DNA of 64,000 bases, taken from Diplosphaera chodatii (lineage: Eukaryota > Chlorophyta > Trebouxiophyceae > Prasiolales > Stichococcaceae). Made by a program: the position numbers and the translations under genes. Position 1 is the stretch's first letter. Each line of letters starts with the position of its first letter. Of the stretch, positions 55,902 through 64,000 are shown in pieces. The notes beneath the pieces were generated by a model. That model was not told where the DNA came from. It searched no databases and saw only the letters and a program-made list of their open reading frames with translations. The DNA is taken from NCBI GenBank assembly GCA_032358165.1, contig JAALGY010000052.1, positions 1,426,001-1,490,000 of the forward strand. The letters are read 5' to 3'.

Positions 55902-58900
55902 ATGGCGACTGCGTTCGCTGGGGCTGGTACGGCGGCCGCCCTGGCCGCCCCCCTGCTGACGCCCACAGCGACGCCGCATGACGCTGTGCAAGCATTCGTG
56001 AGGGAGTTGGCAGGCCGCTGCAACGACCGGCTACCGGCTGCGCAGTTTCTATTGAGGCATCGGGTACGAATGACATGACACGTATGACCATAAGCGGGGG
56101 CACAAGCATCGCATGATGACGCAGCCGATCGGTTGATCAGCGGATCATGCTCACGTCGCAGGTGTGTGCACGCTGCTGCTGGCGCTTCGCCGGCCGGGCC
56201 GGGCCATGCAAGGTCCCTGGTGTGCCCCGCGTCACCCTGCTGGAAGCCGTGGCGGCGGCGCTCAGCGGCCAACAGCAGCCAGCTGTCGTAGCGGGAGCGG
56301 CGGTGTCATTTGAGCAGGTGTTACATCTGCGAGTCGTGCTCAATCATTTTGTCAAAGAAGTTTTGGCATTTGCGAGTCAGCAAAGCATTCGTCTTTGAAT
56401 CTCATGCAGGCGCTGGCGAGCACAGCTGCCTCACAGGCAGCCGCCTCGGTGGGCAATGGCACTGCCGTCACTGCACCTACAACTGTGCCACCAGCGGAGG
56501 CAGGAAGCAACGAGGCGGCAGCGGCAGCCAGCAACAGCATCGCGCCGCTACCTGCGACACAGCGTGCTGGAGGACCAGCAGTGCCCACAGCTGTACGGAC
56601 TGTGCATGGGAACGGAACAGCGCCGATGCCCAGCACAGCAGCAGCAGCGGCAGCAGCGCCCAGCAGTAGTGAGTCAAACGGCGGGGGTGGCGCCCCCTCG
56701 GCAGCTCCAGCAGCAGCAGGCAGTGCAGAGCCGGTGTGCCCCCTGTGCCTTGGCATCCTCCAGTCGCTGGACGCACATGTCAGCCTGCCGACGAGCAGTC
56801 GGGCCATCGCACTGCCAGAGACAGACGCCGGGGGCGGCACCTGGCAGCTTGCAGCCAGCCCCACCGCTGCACAGCTAGCTCAGGTCATCAGGTGCGCAGG
56901 CCGCATGCACGTACTTCATTCGTATGATGCTGTGACAAGCCAAGTGTTTCAACTTAGCAGACTGCAGGCCGCACCGCATCAGGATGCCAAGTACTCTGCG
57001 TTTGTAAAGCAGGCAGGAGGGGCACGAGACGGTGCAGTGCTCCCTCGGCATCACGGTGCCAGCGGCGACGCAGCTGCGGCAGGTGGCGGCCCTGCATGGC
57101 TTAAGAGCGGCGCTGCCGGACGCCGCCTGGCTGGCGGACCCGGCGACCGCGCGCGAGGGCATCACCGACGTGAAGACGGCGCTGCGGCACGCGCTCGCGC
57201 CGCAGCTGGGCCGCGCGCTCGGCTGGCAGGTGCGCACGGCTGAGCATTGCGCACAGTGAGCGGCAATGCAGAGCATCCAAACCAGTGCCAAATTGGCAAC
57301 CGGCAATATTTGGTCCCGAGTGAGACAGCCCCTCCCAACCCCTGCAGGTGACCTCCAGCTCGGATGTGGCGGTGTCCCTGATGTACATCCACCCGGGCTC
57401 CAATGCGGAGGTGGACTTTCTGTTCGGGCCGGGCGGCGACCGCAAGCGCTACAAGCGCCGCCGCGGGGAGCGTGGCCAGCCCGGCAGGCAGCTCGCGAGC
57501 ATCGGTGAGCCGCTGCTGGCAGCAAGTCTGTACGCTATCTGTGTCAGTGGTGGAAGTGCAGCATTATATGGCATGGTCTGACCCACCAAGCGCCGACTTT
57601 GCAGGGCGCGCCCTGTCAGACGCCATCGCCACATCAGTGGCCGCAGCATCAGCGGCAGACGTGAGGAGGCAGTGCGGCATCCCTCCGACGCCGCCAGCGC
57701 ACGCCTGCCAGGTGGGAGCTCTGCTGCGTCATCAGGCAACATTCACAGCCTGAGCCTGGTTTATCAGTTCCCCCTTTCCCATGACTGTGCCCGCCACTTG
57801 CTGCAGGTGGGCGTGAAGGTGACCCGGGCGGCGGTGTTTGTGGCGGGGCGCTACCGCAAGCTGGGCCGCAACATCAGCAACTCCCCGTGGCTGCCGGGCA
57901 AGTGCGTGACCAGCGTGTCGGAGGAGCTGGCGCGCGCGCTGCTGCCCATCATGCGCGCCGACAGCTACAAGTTCAACTCAGCCGGTAAGAGTCAGTCGAC
58001 GAGTCATTGCCCAGCTATCTTGTAGAGGGAATGGCATGCGCTTGCCGACTTCCGGATGGACGTGACAGCCACATGTCCAATGGGTTGTGCAGCGGCTAGT
58101 TGACGGCTTCTATGAATGATGTTGTCACCTGAGAACATCCCACCGACTGACCTGCAGGCCGGGAGGACTCTGATGTGCGGATGCTGGGCGGCGGTCGCCC
58201 ATTCACGCTGGAGTTTGCCAACAGCCGGCCGGTGCTGCCACCGCACGACGCCTTTGTTGCGGCACAGGAGGAGCTCAATGCTGTGAGTATGCCTGGTTGG
58301 CTTCCTGTCTGGCTGTCATGCACATGAGCCAGGTTGTTGTTGCGGACTGTTGTCTGCTAGCACATGTCACGCACCTCTGTTCACAGTTATTTTTTATCGC
58401 ACACTCTCTGTCAACAGCGCATATGTCTTTACACTGCAGCGGAGGTGCGGGGTGGAGGTGCTGGGGCTGCGCGCGGGCAGCAAGCAGGACGCGGCGCTGC
58501 TCAAGGCCGGCGAGGACGCGAAGCAGAAGTCGTACCGCGCGGTGTGCCGCCTGTCGCGCACGCCCACGCCGGAGCAGCTGGCGGCGCTCAACGCCATGAC
58601 GGTGCGGGGCAGAAGAGATGTAGCAGCTGTTGGCGGTCATGGTGGCAATTCATGCGTAGGAAGTGCCACATCGTGTCATTCAGGAAGGCAAGCATTGCAA
58701 TGCTCTGCAGGACATCGTGCTGGCGCAGCAGACGCCGGTGCGGGTGGCCAAGCGGCGGGCCGACCTGGTCCGCACCCGCACCGTGCACAGCATTCGCTGC
58801 GACATGGTCCTGGTGAGCTGGGTTGCAGCTCATCATGATGAAGAAAGCAAGCTGCTCTGCTGTGATGGCAACTACCAAGTGGAAAAACACTGTCCAACAC

Positions 58901-59177
58901 TGCAGGGCACGGACAACCACTGCATCCTGGACCTGCGAACGCAGGCGGGCACCTATGTCAAGGTGCGTCCTGTATGACCACCGCAAGGCAGGGTCGCAGT
59001 GATGCGGCACGCACCTGACGTGCCAGTGCTTGTTGAGTGACTCTCCTGCCGCTGCAACATGGACAGGAGTTTGTGCACTCGGATGAGGGGCGCACCAAGC
59101 CCAGCCTGGGGAGCCTGCTGGGCTGCGAAGCCCAGATCCTGCAGCTGGACGTGCTGGACATACACATGGAGTTCTGA
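55902..59177 (+). CDS. PUS10: tRNA pseudouridine synthase Pus10 (671 aa)
   Basis: Twelve exons: 55902-56063, 56162-56317, 56410-56891, 57013-57229, 57348-57504, 57605-57711, 57807-57984, 58158-58282, 58440-58601, 58711-58812, 58906-58962, 59067-59177; all in phase. The N-terminal accessory domain has the zinc-type cysteines VCARCCWRF and CPLCLGIL, separated by an unusual about 110-residue Ala/Ser/Gly/Pro-rich linker. The catalytic domain includes GREDSDVRMLGGGRPF with the conserved catalytic Asp region, then TPVRVAKRRADLVRTRTVHS, LRTQAGTYVKEFVHSDEGRT and KPSLGSLLGC. Pus10 makes pseudouridine 54/55 in the T-loop of archaeal and some eukaryotic tRNAs. KFNSAGREDSDVR spans an intron. Coding parts are GC-rich. 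The family assignment is secure; nuclear versus cytoplasmic site is not visible. Confidence 0.93.
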
Positions 59178-60340
59178 CAGCACACGGCAATGTCAGCATG
59201 TGAGGAGACCATAACCAAAGCTGGAGGTGTTGGTTGCGCACTGCGCTCTATGTCACACCACCCCTGCATGCAGCGGGGGCCCATGCAACCAACTCTCAGA
59301 TGCTGCGACGACATCCAGCCGTTTGCAGCTCGCCCACATATGAAGTGTCGCTGGCTCTCAGACTGAATGGATGCCTCACTCACTCACTCATCTATCTGCT
59401 CACTTGTTATCAGCTTCCCTCATTATACTTTGATGACGACAGCATCAGCATTTCCGTCCCTCGCTCAGGGTGCCTTCTTGAGAATGTGAACCTGTCAAAA
59501 GCTGCGCATGCAGCAACTTCGTGACAAGTGCTCAGGACGCTGCTTCCGCCAACTTGGGCGATGGCCATCGTGCAAGACCTGCCTGCACATACCAACTTGA
59601 GACAACTCATGAGAGACCCAATCAAGTGGACTCAGTGTGCATTGTCACGATCCATATAACCCAGAATCGTATCCTCCATGCCTGAAGTGCATCGCATCCA
59701 CCACATGGCCCCTTGTGACGCTGGGCCGAAATTGAGGTGTTTACGCAGGAGCCACCTGCCTCTTTCTCTGGCGGAAATTTCTGCGGTTTTTGTGAGACGT
59801 GCCGGTGCCGGCGGCGCCGCCCCCAGCGCCCGGCGGTCGCCCGGGTGCGAGCAGCTATAGGCAATCTAGGTAGCCGCACCCGCCGCTGAAGTTGTTTGGA
59901 TTCAAGTCGCTGCGTTGCGCGATCACCGTTCCCGGCCATTCTAAGTGGGGCGGGACTACGAGTCCCGGGCCCGCCGGAATCGCCAGTCTGACTTGGTATT
60001 CCGACCCAAACCTGGAAATGTCGGTATCTGTCACATCGACACCGTTCCCAGGTTTCTAAGCAGGCTGAGCATGCAGATATGATGCGACGCCCGTCCACAA
60101 GCAACAATGGACCCTACAGCTGGATGCGGCCGGCATCCCGGCACGCTCCCGCTCCACGAGCCATTCGGTGTTGTCCCTGCCCAGCTCATGTGTTGGAGTA
60201 CAACATCCAAGGAGCCCAATCACCGGTAGTCACAGCACAATGTAGCCAAAAGCACGCTCAAAGCGACTGGGCGGTGCAGGCACACACCCTCCCATCCCAA
60301 GACTTGTTGCTGCTTGGTGAGGCCTTCGCAGAGTGGTGTT
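59178..60340. other. Intergenic region before the tRNA-derived array
   Basis: No exon was recognised. It includes a 6-bp stem palindrome GGGACTacgAGTCCC near 59953-59967 and a locally GC-rich block (59800-59990). Possibly a decayed element or non-coding RNA, but nothing diagnostic. Confidence 0.35.
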
Positions 60341-60844
60341 TCCGGGAATCGAACCCCCGGAGCGACCCAGGCGTGCCAAAAGGGCGCTGCTCTGACGCCG
60401 CTGCCGGGAAAGCGAAGGCCCGGGGCCGCAAAAGGGGCGCCATCTCATCGCCGCTGCCGGGAATCGAACCCCCGGAGCGACCCAGGCGTGCCAAAAGGGC
60501 GCTGCTCTGACGCCGCTGCCGGGAATCGAAGGCCCGGGCCGCCAAAAGGGGCACCAATGACTCGCCGCTGCCGGGAATCGAACCCCCGGAGCGACCCAGG
60601 CGTGCCAAAAGGGCGCTGCTCTGACGCCGCTGCCGGGAATCGAAGGCCCGGGCCGCCAAAAGGGGCACCAATGACTCGCCGCTGCCGGGAATCGAACCCC
60701 CGGAGCGACCCAGGCGTGCCAAAAGGGCGCTGCTCTATCGCCGCTGCCGGGAAAGCGAAGGCCCGGGGCCGCAAAAGGGGCGCCATCTCATCGCCGCTGC
60801 CGGGAATCGAACCCCCGGAGCGACCCAGAGGGGCGCTGCTCTAT
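60341..60844 (-). repeat. Tandem array of 114-115-bp units derived from the tRNA-Asp 3' half
   Basis: The string GGGAATCGAACCC begins at 60344, 60459, 60573, 60687 and 60802 (spacing 115, 114, 114, 115) and then at 60854 inside the tRNA gene. Each unit has two sub-blocks of 62 and 52 bp: one with CCGGGAATCGAACCCCCGG and one with the variant CCGGGAATCGAAGGCCCGG (60521, 60635) or GGGAAAGCGAAGG (60406, 60749). Read on the minus strand these are tRNA T-arm plus 3' acceptor strand (GGTTCGATTCCCGGCAGCGG), that is, Pol III B-boxes. Each unit also carries AAAAGGGGC (TTTT on the minus strand), a minimal Pol III terminator. The array lies directly 3' of tRNA-Asp in its direction of transcription. Confidence 0.9.
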
Positions 60845-60916
60845 CGCCGCTGCCGGGAATCGAACCCGGATCTCCCGCGTGACAGGCGGAGATACTCACC
60901 GTTATACTACAGCGAC
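60845..60916 (-). tRNA. tRNA-Asp (anticodon GTC)
   Basis: On the minus strand the 72-nt gene folds as a normal cloverleaf. The acceptor stem is GTCGCTG/CAGCGGC (one T-G pair), the D-arm holds GTAGTATAACGGT, the anticodon loop reads CCTGTCACG with anticodon GTC, and the T-arm is CCGGGTTCGATTCCCGG with discriminator G. The A-box and B-box are intact (GGTTCGATTCC at 60865-60855). There is no intron. The first T4 run downstream lies beyond the adjacent repeat unit (60776-60773), so the primary transcript may include one tRNA-derived repeat copy. Confidence 0.93.
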
Positions 60917-62430
60917 CTAGCCCGGTGTTAATACCGGGTGTAGTTCGGGGGTGGCGGATCAGCACGGAGTTGCAGGCCAGCATTTCCACTGGCCCTCAAC
61001 CAAGGGCAACCAACGGCCCAAAACGGGCCAACGCGGCCCTTTTCCTGCCCGGGCGGGCCGCCGGCAGGCGGCGGCAGCGGCGGCCGGGGCCGCCGCTGGG
61101 GCAGCCGGCTTCGCCGGCTGCGCTGCTGCCGTGCCTGCGTGGGTGCAAGCAGCAGGGCAGTGGCGGCTGCAGCTGCAAAGCAGCAGTCAGCCAGGAAAAG
61201 GGCCCACGCGGCCCTTTTTCCGCACGGGCGTGCCACCGCCAAGCGCCAAGCGGCGGCAGCGGCGGCAGAGGCCGCCTGCTGGGGCAGCCGGCTCCGCCGG
61301 CTGCGCAGGATGCTGCTGCCGTGCGTGCGTGCATGCAAGCAAAGGAACGTAGCGGCTGCACATGCGAAGCAGCCGTCAGCCCAGAAACAAGGGCCCACAC
61401 GGCCCTTTTTCCGCCTTGGCGGGCCGCCGCCAAGCGGCGGCAGCTGCGGCCAAGCTGCCAATGGGGCAGCCGGCTCCGCCGGCTGCGCAGGATGCTGCTG
61501 CCGTGCGTGCGTGCATGCAAGCAAAGGAACGTAGCGGCTGCACATGCGAAGCAGCCGTCAGCCCAGAAACAAGGGCCCACACGGCCCTTTTTCCGCCTTG
61601 GCGGGCCGCCGCCAAGCGGCGGCAGCTGCGGCCAAGCTGCCAATGGGGCAGCCGGCTGCGCCGGCTGCGCAGGCTGCTGCTGCAGGGCAGCAGCAGCAGC
61701 AAGCACCATGTGCTGCTGTTCAGCTGCTCAGCATACCGGCCCTACTCCTGCATCTCGTACCCTGGATGGGCCGGCTGGCAGCCAGCTGAGCCGGCTGTGT
61801 GCGCAGCAGCAACATATGTGCATGCAGGGCAGCAGCTGCTGCTGCACAACTGCTCATCGCTACACCCCTGCTCCGCAAATGGATCGCCGCCAGGCAGGCG
61901 GCTCCGCCGCCTGCAGAGCCGCTGCATAGCAATGCTGCCGCCACAGCGAGCGGCAGCAATGTCGTGCTGCTACAGTGCGTGCGAGCGTGCGTGCACACAT
62001 GCAAGCAGGGCAGCAGTATCAGCTGCTGCTGCTGCTGCCACCAGGCCATGGCGGCGCCCGCTGCCTTGACCGGTACTCTTCATGCGAATAAATGATATGC
62101 TTGCAGGCAGCCGGCTTCGCCGGCTGCGCCGGCAGCTGCGACGCGTGCACAGATGCAGGGCAGCAGCACCAGTGCAAGTGCTGGTGCTGCTACCAGGCCG
62201 CGGCAGTGCCCGCTGCCCCCGGCCGTGTATGCATATGACAGCCGCAAAGCAGCCGGCTCCGCCGGCCGCGTGTGGAGCAGCAGCATACGCTGCCGCCATT
62301 GCGGCAGAATGGGCACACAGGGCGGCAGCAGGGGCTGCCACCGCCTGGCGGCACACACCTCCGTTGTGTATTTCCACATACATGGACGTTGCAAGTTCAG
62401 GGCAGCCGGCTTAGCCGGATGTGCCATGCA
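60917..62430. repeat. GC-rich repeat cluster: about 180-bp tandem units, hairpin/T-run modules and palindromes
   Basis: Four consecutive units start near 61026, 61200, 61391 and 61573; the last two are nearly identical over 182 bp (for example AAAGGAACGTAGCGGCTGC at 61341 and 61523). Each unit has two structural modules: a hairpin GGGCC-N5-GGCCC followed by TTTT(T) (61026-61044, 61200-61219, 61391-61410, 61573-61592), and a palindrome around CAGCCGGCTTCGCCGGCTG (61101-61121, 61284-61304, 61466-61486, 61648-61668). More palindromes lie beyond the array at 61894-61914 (CAGGCGGCTCCGCCGCCTG variant), 62107-62127, 62249-62269 and degenerate at 62402-62422. GCA/GTGC-rich simple sequence fills the rest. 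Long open frames across the cluster are composition artefacts. Confidence 0.9.
61300..61663. repeat. Near-perfect 182-bp tandem duplication
   Basis: The segments about 61300-61481 and 61482-61663 match almost base for base, including the hairpin/T-run, the palindrome and the GTGCGTGCGTGCATGCAAGC string. The high identity implies recent duplication or ongoing homogenisation. Confidence 0.9.
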
Positions 62431-62661
62431 TGCAGGGCAACAGGGTGGGTGTGCGCACGACCATGCATCACAGATCATCACAAGTGATGGTCACACAGCT
62501 GCATCTTACCAGTATTACATGAATCTGTGCTTGTGGTGCAATGAGTTCCCGAGCCCCTGAGAAGCACTGCACCGATCTGCTGTGTGTGCATATGTCAATG
62601 GTGCAACCACCGGGAACTCAGCAGTTGATGTACAATTTTGCTCGATGATGTGCCAAACACA
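62431..62661. other. 3' flank of the DHHC gene
   Basis: This is 231 bp between the repeat cluster and the DHHC stop codon. No further feature was seen. Confidence 0.4.
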
Positions 62662-64000
62662 TCACTGTCTTTGCCTGATGTTACTACTGCCAGCTGCTGC
62701 AGACCTTCGTGTCCTGGGCGGGCTGTATTCACGTCTCACGGCTGTCGCTGTGGCTTTCGACTCCTCGGGGTTAGGCTCTGCCTGCCCGCTGCCAACGTGT
62801 GCGCTATCCTGCTGCTCGTACACCCGATCGGGCAGCAGCACCTCGCGGAAGCTGGCGCACAGCCCCCGCCGGTAGATGTTACGGGGCACGGGCGTTGCAG
62901 GTTTTCGCCATGTGACCCGCGGCAGCAGCCGCTGCAGGCGCCACCACGGCTGCGGCTCCCCTTCCTCCCTGCAACGCAGAACAAATAACAGTAAGCAACA
63001 GTTGGCAGGTACTGCATAGAACCTGTCGAATCGCAGGAGCATGTCGGAGCAGTGCAACGCCAGCCGCCTCACCAGGGCTGCGGCCCGCCTGCATCGTATG
63101 CCTCCAGCCGCACGCGCCGCCACTTGGACGTCTCATACGTCGTCTTGCCGGCGGCCACCAGCCACAGGTGGTACACCGAGAAGAAGCCCATCATGACGGC
63201 CACCACCACCAGCTGCACCAGGATGATCACCTGCGGGCGAGCAGAGGCGACTCACCACCAGCTGCTTTGTTCTGGCCACAGCCCTGATGGTAAGGAGCGA
63301 CAATGCACTGCAATAAGGTTGCAGTGTCGCTTAGCAGCGCAAAGTGCTGACAACTCAAAAGCCAAGGCTGTCTACCAGCCCCAGTGTCCTCAAAGCCAAA
63401 ACGCGCCTGGGTGGGGTAGTGCACAAAGGTGTACTCGGCGACAAAGGACCACGCGATGCCGCGCTCCCGGATGCGGCCGCTGTGGTCCATCCAGCGGTGG
63501 GTCAGTGCACGGCGGGCTGCCAGCTCCGCCCGCAGCACCAGCACCAGCAGCGCGCAGCCTGAGAGACATGGGGTCCACGTCGACTGCAATGGTGGCGCCT
63601 CCCCACGTGTAGTGCCACTGTGACTGTCCCCTGCTGATGGCTGCAGGACAGCTCCTCACCGTACACCGCCAGCAGGCAGTTGCTCAGCAGGAAGGCCAGG
63701 AACCAGCGCAGGTTGCGCGCCCCGATGCAGTTGTTCACCCAGCCGCAGTGGTGGTCGAACCTGGCCACGCACCTGCAAGCAGCGTCAGCGCTTACAGAAT
63801 CAGCACGTGTAGCAGACGGCGGGGTCGGCTTCGTACAGCACATGTCACGGGTCCTGAACTCACCCGCCGCAGACGCTGCAGTGCTTGGCGCGAGCCGGGC
63901 GCTGCAGGCCGCAGGTGCTGCACAGCTTGCGCTTGTTCGTGACGTCGTCGTATGGCGTGCGCAGCCAGTGTCCCACGTTGGCCTTGGTCACAAAGCCGGG
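62662..64000 (-). CDS. DHHC-type protein S-acyltransferase, 5'-truncated by the window
   Basis: Exons inside the window: 64000-63864 (partial), 63772-63660, 63558-63407, 63230-63073, 62968-62662. The Cys-rich domain reads [20 protein letters not shown] then [20 protein letters not shown], with the catalytic Cys in DHHC. Membrane helices follow ([28 protein letters not shown], then [20 protein letters not shown]). The TTxE-type motif appears as [10 protein letters not shown]. The C-terminal tail, about 100 residues, is basic and Ser/Arg-rich ([15 protein letters not shown]). The enzyme palmitoylates cysteines of membrane-associated proteins, probably at the Golgi or plasma membrane. CxxCGLxRPARxKHCSxC and [15 protein letters not shown] resemble the plant PAT15/PAT17 and ZDHHC4 group. 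The HYPTQ exon would need a GC donor (CAG|GCGCGT at 63406). Confidence 0.9.

Noticed and set aside
59940..60060. Possible structured non-coding RNA around GGGACTacgAGTCCC
   Set aside because: A single short palindrome without recognisable boxes, termination or similarity to a known RNA class.
60314..60931. Open frame of 205 codons on the plus strand and matching frames on the minus strand with repeated CRESNP/RQRR peptides
   Set aside because: They are translations of the tRNA-derived 114-bp repeat, whose sub-blocks keep several frames open. No start context, splice pattern or domain.
61139..62069. Long Ala/Cys/Arg-rich open frames over the GC-rich cluster (up to 235 codons, both strands)
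   Set aside because: Open on many frames at once because of GCN/GCA-rich repeats and palindromes; typical composition artefact.
1..64000. CRISPR arrays, insertion sequences, bacterial operons, rRNA genes
   Set aside because: No spaced direct-repeat array with unique spacers, no transposase or terminal inverted repeats, and the intron-dense genes are eukaryotic.

Overview
The window reads as nuclear DNA of a green alga (Chlorophyta; a coccoid trebouxiophyte is my best guess, not proven). The evidence is a PsbQ precursor with chloroplast and Tat targeting, a Rubisco-methyltransferase-like SET protein, a plastid-type chorismate lyase, and dense short introns (mostly 60-200 nt) that usually end in TGCAG and start with GTGxGx. 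I rebuilt the gene models by hand by requiring a consistent reading phase across every splice junction, so exon lists are given. None has transcript support.

Layout, left to right: BAR-like protein (+, 0.6-3.2 kb); HSP20-type protein (-, 3.8-5.3); ApaH/ALPH-like metallophosphatase (+, 5.8-7.9); PsbQ (-, 8.3-9.0); ribose-5-phosphate isomerase A (-, 9.3-10.7); SET-domain methyltransferase (+, 11.6-14.7); IMP dehydrogenase with no room for CBS domains (-, 15.1-17.4); EMC6 (-, 18.1-18.6); RWA/CAS1 O-acetyltransferase (+, 19.3-22.9); signal peptide peptidase (-, 23.2-26.1); chorismate lyase (+, 27.0-28.1); stand-alone NCB5OR-type cytochrome b5 (-, 28.4-29.2); delta-COP (+, 30.0-33.6); CFAP58-like ciliary coiled coil (-, 33.7-36.5); unknown small membrane protein (+, 36.8-38.0); RAD54B-like SNF2 translocase (+, 38.4-43.8); type I membrane glycoprotein (-, 44.4-46.9); SulP sulfate permease (+, 48.0-53.9); FAM210/DUF1279 protein (-, 54.3-55.7); PUS10 pseudouridine synthase (+, 55.9-59.2); tRNA-Asp (-, 60.85-60.92); and a DHHC palmitoyltransferase (-, 62.7 to the window end, 5' truncated).

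Genes mostly alternate strand, giving convergent pairs as close as 46 bp and divergent pairs as close as about 250 bp (probable shared promoters). No operon-like functional cluster is evident. The genes are a housekeeping mix: photosynthesis, purine and pentose metabolism, secretory pathway (EMC6, SPP, delta-COP, RWA, DHHC), DNA repair and RNA modification.

The most unusual DNA is 60.3-62.4 kb. It holds a tandem array of about 114-bp units built from the 3' half of tRNA-Asp, each carrying a Pol III B-box. This runs into a GC-rich array of about 180-bp units, each combining a terminator-like hairpin plus T-run with a perfect CAGCCGGC-type palindrome. Other points: IMPDH without a Bateman module, a CFAP58-like gene, micro-exons as small as 12-16 nt (one encoding the Walker A core of RAD54B), and candidate GC-AG introns.
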